Below, in pieces: positions 46,643 to 59,500 of a stretch of DNA of 64,000 bases. The stretch spans positions 6,882,001-6,946,000 of the forward strand of contig NC_045131.1 in assembly GCF_007655135.1 (NCBI RefSeq). The letters run 5' to 3'. Made by a program: the position numbers and the translations under genes. Under the pieces are notes generated by a model. The model ran no database searches. It was given only the letters and a program-made list of their open reading frames with translations, and was not told the origin of the DNA. Positions within the stretch are counted from its first letter, which is position 1. Each line of letters starts with the position of its first letter. This DNA comes from Punica granatum (lineage: Eukaryota > Streptophyta > Magnoliopsida > Myrtales > Lythraceae).

Positions 46643-47084
46643 TTCTCGGCCCAGATTCGGTTCAAGTATGTCTCCCCCCTCCCCCTACCTCTCCCTGTCT
46701 CGATTCAAGATTGTTCAGCTTTTCTTCTTTTTCCTGTTTCTGAGATTGCATCTTGTGTTTGTTATCATCTATCACTGATGAGATTCCCCTTTTGGGTTGC
46801 TGATTTCGGGCTCAATTTCTTTCATTTTCTGTGTTTCGTGCAGTAGGCCGATCGACCCCTGATTCTGAAGGCTTGAGCTCTGATCGGTGAGCTCACGTGG
46901 GTGTGCCCGCCCCAGCTGGCGAAATTGTAGCTTGCTGGTGCCCGGCACCTCGCGACTCTGCGTATTTTTGTTGGGATTCTTCAGTTTTACAGATACAGTT
47001 GTTGGAGCATATGAGTGGGGGCGTGTGTTGGGTGCATTTGTGAAGGATTGGGCTGAGAGATATGAGAGTAATTAGGCTGTGGAA

Positions 47085-50000
47085 ATGGGGTGTGTGCTTG
47101 GTAAAGGGTCATCGCAGCCCGGCGTGAGCTCCGAGCCCAAAAACCCGAGGGTTGAGTCCGGTAAAAGCGAAGTTGCTGCTGCCAGGGTAGAAACTACTGG
47201 TAACAGCAGACTTGAAGAGGTTCGGGAAAGTGAGGCCGAAAAGGAGGAGAAGGTTGAAGGTGGCCAGAAATCACGAGAGTCCAGGCGGCGGTCAAGACAG
47301 AACCCTAGGCCGCGGAATGTGCCAAAGCAATCCCGTGCGGAGCAGGTGGCTGCTGGGTGGCCCCCCTGGCTCACTGATATATGTGGGGAGGCACTCAGCG
47401 GGTGGGTTCCCCGGCGGGCAAACACTTTTGAGAAGATTGATAAGGTTGGTACTGTTTCCTCATGCTGCTGCAATTCATTTGTCTCAAAGATTTTGTCTTG
47501 AATGATCAAAGTGTAGGTTACTAGGTTTATCGCGTCGATTTCGAGCATCATTAAACCGTGATTCCATCGATTAATCTACATATGTTCTGTGCATATTTTT
47601 GAAATTGTGATTCTAGATGGAATGTTTTAAAAGCTTGGACATTCAATGTTGTCAGTCTAAACAAGTACAGTGAAAAAACACTACTTCATGGGCAAGCTGT
47701 CAGACTTGGAACAAGATGGAAGAAATTCACATGACAAATACTCAAGGATAAAGGGTTGTGTTAATTTATTGCCAATACCTGTGCTTCAATGCCATATAAT
47801 GCAACTAACTTTCTGGAAAGTTTATACCCATAGAGAACTGCATGGCAACGTATATAAAGCACGGTTTAACACTTTTCATAAGTTTTATTTTATCTCAAAC
47901 TTTTGTGTTCCTTCGTGTTTTATAACTTTACGTTAAAAGTCCTTTTAATGTCTACTCACTGATTATTCTTTTTATTTACCATGTTAGATTGGGCAAGGGA
48001 CATATAGTAATGTCTACAAGGCAAAGGATACATTGACAGGTAAAATTGTGGCATTGAAAAAGGTTCGGTTTGACAATTTGGAGCCCGAGAGCGTAAGGTT
48101 TATGGCAAGAGAGATACACATATTGCGGCATCTGGATCATCCCAATGTGGTAAAGCTGCAGGGTTTGGTGACTTCTAGAATGTCCTGCAGTTTGTACTTG
48201 GTTTTCGAGTACATGGTCCATGATCTGGCGGGACTTGCTGCAACCCCTGAAATCAAGTTCACAGAGCCTCAGGTTTATCCTTCATTACCTCTTTGAAAAG
48301 TCATGTTGGGATTGTTCAGAAGGAAGGTTTGGTATTGTTTTCAGTTATCATACCTTCAGATAATTCTACCTTCTTTCCTGCAGTTTTGAGTTTCTGTTTT
48401 CAGAAAGGTCTCCATAACAAATTGCGGCCATATATACTTCTTCAAAGTTCAATCTTTATAGTTAATAATTTAATACCTTTTTGTGTTGCAGGTCAAATGC
48501 TACATGCATCAACTGCTCTCTGGGCTTGAGCATTGTCACAATCGTCGAGTTCTCCACCGTGACGTCAAAGGGTCTAATCTTTTGATCGATGAAGAAGGAA
48601 TCCTCAAGATTGCTGATTTCGGGTTAGCCTCCTTCTTTGACCCTGACAGGAAGCAGAGAATGACCAGTCGGGTTGTGACTCTATGGTATCGGCCCCCCGA
48701 GCTTTTGCTGGGGGCCACTGAGTATGGAGTTGGTGTAGATCTCTGGAGTGCAGGTTGCATCTTAGCTGAGTTGTTGGCTGGGAAGCCTATCATGCCTGGT
48801 CGAAATGAGGTAAATATGATCCCTTGTTTAGTCGGCCGGAATAGAAGCTTGGTAACGTTGAACATGCTCTCAACTTCAACCAATGTATAATATTGCCTGA
48901 GCTTACTGATAACTAGTTCTGTCTTATGTGTCATCGCCAACTGTCTCAGTGTATTTTTTAGTTAGTAAATGTTTAAGCCTCCCCAATGGCCCAGTCACTC
49001 ATTTTGAAATTGAGTTAATTCAGCCATGAAAATTTTCTTTTTCTAGTTAAATTCGGCCACAAAGATTTTTGGCTATGGATGCCTTTGGAGAAAGGTTTCC
49101 ATTTTCTGCTTTCTTGCATGAAAAATGTGTTTTAATTCTTTTTTCCTTCCAGCATAAAGATCTGAGATTTCACGTTTTCATTGAAAAATGTCTGCCGAGG
49201 TGCAAGGCAAAGTAAAGTGGAAAACTAGGACAGTTTTCGTGCTTCCAATTTTGGCGAATTTGTTTTTTATTTGCATGTTTTTGTGATCACCCCGATATCT
49301 TTTTGTTCCTATAGTTCTTCAAAAGGATTGAAATTGTTTAAATGCACCCAAACAATGAGTGTTATGGGTACCAAAATCAACTGGACGATTCCACATTTGA
49401 CCACCATAAACCCAGGATGCATCAAGAATGTTTATGAAGAGCGCATGATGATGTCAAGCCGAACTTTAACTGATCAGTGAATCCTTTTGTTGTTCAGATA
49501 GAGCAACTTCACAGGATATACAAATTATGCGGGTCACCTTCTGATGAGTATTGGAAGAAGTATAAGTTGCACAATGCAACAGTAATAAAGCCTCGAGAAC
49601 CTTACAGAAGACGCATAAGGGAGACCTTTAAAGACTTCCCCCCTTCATCGTTGCCTCTAATTGAAACCCTGCTTGCCATCGACCCAGCGGAACGAGGGAC
49701 GGCCACTGATGCATTACAGAGCGAAGTGAGTGCCTTCATGATATCTGGTTTCATGATAAGTTCATTAACATTTGCTATTTATACCCGCATATCTTTTGAT
49801 TTGTGTATGTTGTTTATAATTGTATTTGAGAAGATGTTTCACATGTTGCTTTTGTTCACAATGCAGTTCTTCAAAACTGAACCGCTTGCTTGTGATCCAT
49901 CGAGCCTTCCAAAATATCCCCCGACTAAGGAAATGGATGCCCGAAGACGAGATGATGAAGTTCGAAGGTATTAAAGGCCTGGTTATCTTCTGATTGATTG

Positions 50001-50856
50001 ATTTGCTAAAATGGGATTACCTGATTTCTGATGTAATTGGGTTCTACATGGTCTATTTCTCGTAGCCTCAATTTATGTAGAGCTCAATACTTGGTTAGTT
50101 ATGCTCTATTGCTTGATCAAATCTTAAGTATCAACCTTTTCTAATGTTTGAAGGTCAAGAGCTGCTAACAAAGCCGAAGGAGAAGGTGTGAGGAAAAAAC
50201 ACCCTCGGGATCGGCGTGTTAGGGCTTATCCAGCTCCAGATGCCAACGCTGAGCTTCCACATAATATTGATGTACTCTCTATAAACTCGCCTTTCAATAT
50301 TGTTTTTCCTGTCTGCTCATTCGAAGCATTTCTTCTGAAGTTTATATGCATCGATTGGTAAAAGATAAATTGTTTGGGTCTGTTTGGTATGATGGGAAAT
50401 AACACGGTTATACAATAAAATCATATTATAGCATTGGAAACAGCCTTAGCTTATTACACGGCATTTTTTTTTTGTTTTAATTTGGCGGCATTCCAATTCC
50501 ATTGTACCAAACGTGGAAGCGGTGTCGGCTGTTACTAATGTTTCTTTGTCCTGAAGCAGAGGAGGAGAATGATTTCCCATGGTAATGCAAAGAGCAAGAG
50601 CGAGAAGTTCCCTCCTCCCCATGAGGACGGAGCTCTGGGCTTCCCACTGGGCGCCTCCCACCGCATTGATCCCTCAGCTATTCCTCATGACATTCCTTTC
50701 AGCTCCACTTCGTTATCTTACTCTAAGGAGCTGACCCAGACTTGGTCGGGCCCATTGGTGGAACCCAGCAACTCCGGTGGCCCGAAGAAGAAGAAGCAAA
50801 CCACAGGTAAAGCCCGGGAGCCTTCAAAATTATCATTAGGAGCCTCTAAACGGTGA
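47085..50856 (+). CDS. CDK-like Ser/Thr protein kinase with N-myristoylation signal (568 aa, 7 exons)
   Basis: Exons: 47085-47444, 47988-48272, 48492-48809, 49498-49725, 49867-49967, 50154-50271, 50560-50856. The N-terminus MGCVLGKGS carries Gly2 and Cys3 for myristoylation and palmitoylation, so membrane attachment is likely. Residues 20-115 are charged and probably disordered. The kinase domain starts near residue 115: IGQGTYSNVYKA, Lys144 (VALKK), a cyclin-binding-like PESVRFMAREI helix, catalytic HRDVKGSN (Asp239), DFGLA (Asp257) and the CDK-type WYRPPELLLGA. The C-terminal tail is basic (GGPKKKKQTTGK). It resembles the plant CDKC-related group of At1g54610 and IBS1, whose substrates are largely unknown. 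All catalytic residues are present, so it should be active. Confidence 0.92.
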
Positions 50857-52425
50857 TACTCAGGGTCAGTTCCTGGTTCACTAGAGTTCATAGCTGGAGG
50901 GAAATTGAGCTCGATTCACATTCGTTCCGCTCCCAGCGCATTGTTTTCTTTCGAAGAGGATTAATATTACGTTTTCAATGCAAATCTTTCTTTTTCCCGT
51001 CTGTTTGGATGGTTGGAAGTTATCTTCTTTCTTGCTGTATAAATTCTTTTTTGGGCAAAACGTATAAATTGTTCCTTCTTTGATATTCAGATCTATACTG
51101 CCTTTACATTGTGAAAAGACCTTCAATTACAATATACGGCCTCATTTGTTTCTTCCTGTCTCCCTGTTCTGTACTTGTCTTACTGCTCAGCATTTCTCAT
51201 ATAAAACGTTGAAGCTTCACAAACATTAATAGATTCTTGAGGCCGAGGCCAAGGCGAAGGCGTTGATTAATATGCATTTTTCAGTCCTTCTCTAAGCTCA
51301 CAGTATCGAATAGTTCCGACTCGAGCAGAAAGAAAACTCTGCTTTCAACTCGATGGTTTCCGCATCCGGTACAATATGAATGATTAATTCGCAAGATGCT
51401 TTGCTTCTCTGTTCTTCAACTTTTTTCTTTGGTAAATTTTTTCCTTCCAGGATGTAACAAAATTGCAATTTTTTTATTTTTGGCAATGTCACATACTGAT
51501 ACCGATGAACCCTTTTTTTCCCCCCATTCCAAGAGATTCAAAATTTTGATAAAAATCATTTAATTTCTTGCCCACTTTATCGATCAATTAAGTGGTACAT
51601 ACTATTAAAGGGAAATCCAAAATTATTTTTCAATTTCTCAGTTCATGTAAAGTGCCTTCGGTATTAACAGCTTCACACTACAAAAATTATTGTTTCTTGA
51701 CGTCGGGAAAAATAATGCTTAGTATGTTCACAGAAAAAAAAAATGCTTAGCATTTGAAACTCAATGTAGCAAAAATCGTATGAATCTCTTCCTCAATGTC
51801 CTTTAAGTGCATTCCCTCTTTGTCGGTTCCAATCCATGGCCCGACCTCCCGTCCATGAACTGTACATACCGCACCTAACTCTATGCCATGGGTAGAAAGG
51901 CATATTTATTGTCGAAGACCAAAAGGGACTTGGTTCGGTCCGGAAAGTCATCAGTACTTGTTTTTAGTATTAAACCGTCGTGCTATTTGCAGGGAAACGA
52001 CTAATTTTAATTTTGGCATGGAAAAAAGAAGAAAAAGGAAAGAAGTTAAAATTTAAGAAAATCTATATCCATATATTTATATGTATAAATATATATATAA
52101 TAATAACGTTTCAAACTAAATTCTTACGCCGCCACATATTCAAGAATATAAATGAAAATATCTTGTGTTGTCGCATCATATTTAGATCAAGATATTTATT
52201 GAGGAAATATTTTTATATACTTAGTTCTAATTGAATATATTCATAATATTTCTTATTTAATTATCATGCAGTAGAATATATAGCATATATATATATATAT
52301 ATATATAGCCCGACTGAATCTGCATAATTTACACACAAGGTAATAATAAAAGGTAGATTATCTAGATTAATACATGCACTGCCCAACAAAATATATTTAT
52401 CCTATATATTTTTATCTAGATTATA
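50857..52425. other. 3' UTR of the kinase gene and AT-rich intergenic region
   Basis: No gene is seen. Several poly-T runs and (ta)n tracts (about 52085 and 52290) are present. Confidence 0.7.
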
Positions 52426-53078
52426 GGGGTTTTTATCCTATATATTTCATAATTTCACATTTTTTTCAAATCTATCATATACTTTTAAAATTATCAAAAA
52501 TTTATCGTGATTTATATTTTTTTCAAATATGTCCCGACGTTATATTTTTTGTTAATGAAACGTAAGTAGGCTCCAAATCTATCTCATGATTTTAATTTTT
52601 TTCTCAAATCTATCAACTGTTTAAATTTTTTCTCAAATCTATTTTATGGTTTTAATTTTTTTCTTAAATCTATTCCGGGTAAAGGGTCACAGTGGCAAAA
52701 TCCTTAAATGTTGATGGAAGATAAAATCGCGGATAGATTTGGAAAAAAAATGTAAATCATGGATATTTTTGATAATTTTAAGGGTTTATTGCACTATATA
52801 GCCCAATATTGACAAATATTCTTAAATCTATCACAATGTCATTTTTTTGCTTGAGGTATCCTAACGTTGTTATTCTTGTTTTACCATCTAGCCCCATGGG
52901 AATAGATGGTGACATCAAACTAGCAACGTTGAGATACCTTAGGTAAAAAATCGACGTTGAGTTAGAATTAAAAATTCCTTAAAACGTCAGACTATATAGT
53001 GCAATTAATCGTAATTTTAAAAACATAACATAAATTTGAGAAAAATGTGAAATTTTGGGATACATGGTGTAATTTGTC
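52426..53078. mobile_element. Mutator-like MITE upstream of HASTY
   Basis: The 653-bp element is flanked by a 10-bp duplication ctagattata (52416-52425, 53079-53088). The left end (about 70 bp, with atttcataatttcacattttt) and the complement of the right end (with aaaatttcacatttttctc) form long imperfect inverted repeats. There is no coding capacity. Confidence 0.82.
52782..53011. mobile_element. Second MITE nested in the first
   Basis: The 230-bp element has ends containing attgcactatatag in inverted orientation and a 9-bp duplication taattttaa (52773-52781, 53012-53020). It interrupts the right inverted repeat of the outer element and is therefore younger. Confidence 0.8.
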
Positions 53079-53309
53079 CTAGATTATATACAATGTTATA
53101 TAGCCCAATAATGGCCAAACGGCTTACCTAACAATGGTAAAGAGAAGAAAAAAAAAAGGAAGTTAAAATTCAAGAAAATTGAATTGAAATTGAAAAATAT
53201 TGTGAAAAGCGCGAGGAGCGGACCTCTGAAAAGAAAAAAACAAAAAAACCAGAGAAGTTGCTCAGTTTAACTTTTCATATGCTGCCCTGCAGAAGCTATT
53301 CCGTGGTCG

Positions 53310-53440
53310 CATTCTTCTTCTTCTTCTTCTTCTTCGCACTGTGGAAGGGTTTGGGAGATTCTTCCCTGAAGCTATTCTTTCTCCTCCTTCGTCGTCTTCG
53401 TCTTCGTCTTCTTCTTCTTCTTCTCCTTCTCCCTGCGGAA
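53310..53440. repeat. (CTT)n-type microsatellites in the HASTY leader
   Basis: Two ctt/cgt-rich runs (about 53311-53335 and 53385-53433) are separated by a copy of gaagggttt..gagattcttcccc, which occurs twice (about 53344 and 53439). They probably lie in the 5' UTR. Confidence 0.75.
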
Positions 53441-53530
53441 GGGTTTAGGAGATTCTTCCCCGAAGCTGAAGTTCCTGTGGAGCTCTGAGAGACGGTGGGC
53501 CAACAGCGAGAGAGGGAATTGATCGAAGGT

Positions 53531-56500
53531 ATGGAGGACCCGAACAGCATAGCAGGTAATGTGGCTCGCGCCCTACTCGCAGCCCTGGACTGGCGCTCTA
53601 CTCCTGGTGATCGTAAAGCTGCTGTTTCTTTCATCGAATCGGTAATCCCTGCCTGCCAACTTATGATAATCTGCTGCTGCCGGTCGTTTGTTTGCATCAT
53701 CTCGATGTTTTTGGTCTCCGCTTGCATGTGGAGTTTGTCTCCAGTAGTTGATAGTGGTCATGGCTTTTTCATTGATGGAGTGCCACAGTTTACTCTGTCA
53801 GCTTTCCATGGATTTTTTGGACTTTTGATGACTGAATTATTTGCTATGCCTATAGTTGCTTAGTATTCGAAGTTCTCTCGCAAAAATCAGTTGTTGGATT
53901 CTGCTTATATTTGTGCCCCTTTTCAATTTTTTGACAGATTAAGGCTGGAGATGTGCGTGTTTTAGTAAGTGCATCCTTCACCCTGGTGAAAAAGAACTCG
54001 GCTTCCGAGATTAGATTGCAAGCGTTTAAATTGCTTCAGGTCACTTTTCCTGCAGCTTCAGCTCTCACATTTTGAAGAGTAGTTTTGATTATTATAGGTC
54101 ACTGAGTGCTGTTGTTTATACTTGCACTTGTCTGTATTGCTCTATCTATTTTGTTGCAGCATTTGGTTAGGCTGCGGTGGGAAGAACTGAATCCCGAAGA
54201 ACGTAGAAACTTCGCGAATGCTGCAGTAGAATTGATGTCTGAAAGTGCAAATCCCTGCGAAGAGTGGGCCATAAAGAGTCAGACAGCTGCACTCGTTGCG
54301 GAGGTCTTCATCATTTTCTTTGGTTCTATTTCTAGATTGTCACTAGTGTAGATTACATGTGCTAATTAATTATTCTTGTTGGTTCAGATAGTTCGAAGAG
54401 AAGGACTAAATTTATGGCAAGAGTTACTTCCAGCTCTAGTTTCACTATCCAACAATGGACCGATACAAGTAAAATTAATGCTTCTCTAATGCGTACTTTG
54501 ATTTAATTTTTCTAGTAATGTAAGTAATGACAAGGCTTTCCTCCTATATAAGGCTGAGTTGGTGGCCATGATGTTGAGGTGGCTTCCTGAAGATATTACT
54601 GTTCACAATGAGGATTTAGAAGGTTCAATATGGAATTCTTTTCTCCTCTATTTCTTACTCTAATTGGATTCTGAATCATTATCTTTTGCTCACCTCCTCT
54701 TCATTGCTTCTACACTCAGGGGACAGGCGCAGGTTATTATTGCGGGGACTCACGCAATCATTGCCTGATGTTCTGCCATTATTGTACACAGTATGCCTCT
54801 TTCCTTGTTTAACGAGTTTTTGATTCGTGCGTTGTCTATATGATGGCTTAATTGTTTGTGCAGTTGCTGGAAAGGCATTTTGGTGTTGCAATGAGTGAAG
54901 CTGGGAGGCAACAGTTTGGAATTGCAAAGCAGCATGCAGCTGCAGTAACTGCTATATTAAATGCAGTCACTGCATATGCTGAGTGGGCTCCCTTGTCGGA
55001 CCTCGCCAAATATGGCATAATTCACGGGTAACTTATCATATCTCATAGGTCTGCAAAGTGATAAATGATCGCTGGTTCATCGCACTTTCCTAATGTCGCT
55101 GTGTGTTCCCTGATTATTCTTTATCTCTTCCAACAGGTGTGGTGTCTTACTATCTTCTCCTGATTTCCACCTTCATGCATGTGAATTTTTCAAGCTTGTC
55201 TCCCCAAGGTATTGAGTGTACTTCGCTCATTGTTGTTTTTGATATGTGCTTTGGATTCTTTTAAATTACAATAACTTAATCCTTACCCTACTTTCATTTC
55301 TATTTTACCTTTTGCAGAAAGAGACCTCCTGATGACTCTGCTTCTGAATTTGATGCTGCAATGGGCAATGTCTTTCAGATATTGATGAATGTCTCTAGGG
55401 AATTCTTGTACAGATCTGCCTCAAGTCCTGAGGTTATTAAGGAAAGTGAATATGAGTGCGCAGAATATATATGTGAGAGTATGGTGTCTTTGGGCTCTTC
55501 AAACTTGCAATGTATTGCTGGAGATAGCACCACTCTTTCTCTATATTTGCAACAGGTAATTGCATTAGCAGATAAATGATATGATATGTTGTTGTAATTT
55601 TCAATTGTAAGGTGAATTAGATAACAACTCGCTGAAACTCAATCTGCAGCCTGGATGAAGGCTGACTGTAGCTCCTTAATTGGCTGCTGACCCCCTCCCC
55701 CTATAGGCAGCATATAGTTCAGTTATTAACCGGAAAGGTAGAAGAAAGTTACCATATTATAACCTTGTCAATAAAGAAGCTTTGCAGTTTGTTAGATGAC
55801 TCTTATCATTTATTGTGCATTTAGTTTCTTATCTAGAATGACCAAAGTGGGGACAAGTGCAGTTTCTGGGGACTTTGGGCCACAATGACAGGCATTCTTA
55901 GCAGTTAGGTCATAAATTGAGGTCTCCACTCTCATCCAACTCCCTTATTTACCTTTGGAATAAGAAAGGGACATACCCCGATAAATTGGAGCTTGCTGAC
56001 TTGCCACATGTGAACTATGTAAAGAACCCAGTGGGTGTAGTAATATGGCTCAGTTGTTTGATTCTTTAGAACGTTCTATTTTTTTTTTACTCGGAAGTGT
56101 GTTCTATGGATGTAATATAATACATTCCAATTAATTCGATATTTTGCGAATTATTTTGTTTGTCAAGTATTTCAGGTTTCATACTTTGTTCTATATTGTT
56201 GCTGCTGTCACTTGGTTTTTTCGGAGGGACTTTTTTAATTTCATTTTAGTGCTCTGCTAGCAATCAATATCCATGATGGGGTTGTTACTGGATGTTATGA
56301 GATATTGATGATTCTGCTAGAACTAGCACATGATTTTATTGGTGGAGCATTGGTTTTTGTCAATTTAAGTATTGGATTTGCTCTATAAAATTTTTTGCAG
56401 TGTAGTTTGACTTAATTTCGGTATTTAGTTTAATATATGTTTATGTTAATCTTTAGAACTTGTTTTCTTTGTTTTAGATGGTGGGATATTATCAGCATTA

Positions 56501-59500
56501 CAAGCTTGCCCTTCATTATCAATCCTTGCTCTTTTGGTTGGTAAGTCCATACTGTATGATTACGAGATCTACTCGATACGTGGGAACAAAGACAAATTTA
56601 GTAGCGAACCTATGCTTTATTCCAAGTTTCTGCTTTGCATGACCACTCAAAGAAGGGAAGAGAAATAAATTTATGCCTTATTTACTGACATGGGCATGAT
56701 ATGCTGAAATTTTTACTGCATGAGACTCACTTCTGCCTACTTTTTTTGAGAAATAAAGCCTACGTTGGGAAGCTAACTTGGATTGGCCTTGTTTATTTAC
56801 TTGTAGGCACTAATGAGAGACTTATTGTCAAAGCCTAAGATTCACGGGCATTCATCAGGAGGAGAAAGCTCAACTGCAAGTAGTGTCAGTTCTGGCGCTG
56901 ATCAGGTTGATTCTGAAAAGAAGAGGCTTCTAAGTTTTATACATGATGACATATGTACTGCGATTCTCGAGATGTCTTTCCTGCGTTTGGTGAAGAAGGA
57001 AAAAGTCCTTCCTGAGACAGCAGCTTCTCTGAGAGCACTGGAATTGTGGAGTGATGATTTTGAGGGAAAAGGTGATTTTGGGCAATATCGCTCAAGGCTG
57101 GTATGTTGTGACCGTTATTGATTGTGCTTCTAGTGTGGCTTCTGTTACTTAAAGCTGCGCACAATTATTGTAAGCGTGATATGTGAATGGTCATGTACTT
57201 TACTGGAGTTGCACTCATTATATTGCATTATTCAAATTTCAAGCCGTTAAACAAGTACCTCTTGGACCATATCGATTTATACTTTAGATTCACTAAGTTA
57301 TTTATCATCACAGTATTTCATTTGATTTGTCTTGGGACACCAAAGCTTCACTTTATCTTTTGTATTGCTTGTTTCTACAACTGCCTTTCTCCATATTCTT
57401 TTAACTGAATTATTCTAGTTGTTCAGCTGGAGCTTATTAGGTTTGTTGCTGCTCACAAGCCACTGATAGCTGCTGGTATAGTATCTGAAAGGATTATTTC
57501 CATCATCAATACTCCCTCGCTTTCTTCAGTGCCTACTCAGGTTTAATTTTCTAGCTTCTCTTTATGAAGTCTTCCTCTAAAGTTTTCTGCATTTCACTTT
57601 TGAGAGCTTGCTATCAATACATGCTTATATTGTTGGTATACTTCTTTGTGATCTTTCAGGATTTAGCTGTGACTGAAAGCATGCATTCGGCACTTGAAAA
57701 TGTCGTAAATTCAGTTTTTAGTGGAATGGATGAATTGCCTGGTGGAAGTGCTGAAGTTCAACTGGCATTGTGCTCAATATTTGAAGGTTTATGACAATCT
57801 TTCTTCTGTCTATAGTTAAGACTATTAATAGTGCCAGTTGTAAACTCTGGTCGCTTGCTGATGACAGGTTTGCTCCAGCAACTTCTTGCTTTGAAATGGA
57901 CTGAGCCAACCCTTGTGGAAGTGCTTGGGCACTATCTGGATGCACTGGGTCCTTTCCTGAAATATTCTCCAAATGCAGTTGGCAGTGTGATCAATAAATT
58001 GTTCGAGCTTTTAACCTCTCTTCCATTTGCTGTGAAGGTTGTCTTTTTGCTGTGACTATTTTGTTTTGTGATAGAATTTGAGGAATCTACCGGTCCTTTA
58101 TCATGTGGCTAAATGCTTTCTTGGCAGGACCCTGCAACAAGCACTGCTCGGCATGCAAGATTACAAATTTGTACTTCATTTATCCGTATTGCAAAAGCTG
58201 CTGATAAAAGCATTCTACCTCACATGAAGGTATTTCATTTTTCATTAATAGCTTGTTCTGTCAGTCTTTGCACAAGTAAATCTCGACATTTACTATAGCA
58301 ACTTGTGCTTGGATAGTGGAGTTATACCCGTTTATGATTCAATAAATGTCTTTTGCTGTATGCTTACTTGAAGCAACAGGTGCTAATTTATGTGCCAAGT
58401 TCATTGTATAATGTATAACTAATCTTTAGCATCTTGAGGTAGAGCTTTTGTTCTGTTTTTCTTTCACCCATAATTTTAATTTCTGGTACCTTTTCGCTTC
58501 TGTGCATTAGATGAAATACTACGGGGATGGGAAAATTTGTTAATATGGTGTGTTATATAATTGATTAGGATTGAGATAATGTTTTTCTTCAGCACTGTAC
58601 CCTTTTTTCCCTAGGATTCAGTTTATTGATTTTTGCAGGGGATTGCTGACACGATGGGCTATCTGCAAAGGGAAGGTCGCCTTCTGCGTGCAGAACACAA
58701 TATTCTTGGCGAAGCATTTCTAGTGATGGCCTCTGTGGCTGGGTAAATACTTACCTATACGGCAAATTCTTCATCTACATGCTATCAATTTTCCCCTGCT
58801 GTAATCTTGTTCCAAATTTGTTCCAGGGTCCAACAGCAACAAGAAGTTTTGGCCTGGTTATTGGAACCATTGAGTCAACAGTGGGTCCAAGTAGACTGGC
58901 AGAATAATTATTTGTCTGAACCTTCTGGTCTGGTTCGACTCTGCATGGAGACACCGGTCATGTGGTCGGTTTTCCACACAGTGACTTTCTTTGAGAAGGC
59001 ACTTAAGAGAAGCGGGTTCAGAAAAGTTCATTCCCAAAGTGGCCCCACTGGAAGTCCTGCTACTTTGCACCCAATGGCCTCTCATTTATCATGGATGCTG
59101 CCACCTCTCTTCAAAGTATGCAAAAGTTTTGCTCTTTGAAAGTATTATTATTGTTCTTTTACAACTGTTTCTTGAGTTGGGATAACGCCCATGTGCTGTG
59201 TTCTTTGGATTGCAGTTACTCAGGGTAATACATTCTTTTTGGTCTCCCTCTGTTATCCAAGTACTACCAGCAGAGATAAAGGCAGCTATGATTATAAGTG
59301 ACACAGAACGGACTAGTCTACTTGGAGAAGGGGCCTCCAAATCATCAAAGACTGCGTTGACTTTTGTAGATGGATCTCAAGTTGACTTGAGTAAGGAAGG
59401 ACGTACAGAGCCCAACGAAATTGATATAAGGAACTGGCTCAAAGGTGTGAGGGACAGCGGGTACGTATGGTTATCTTGAGGAAGGCACTTTAGTTTGACT

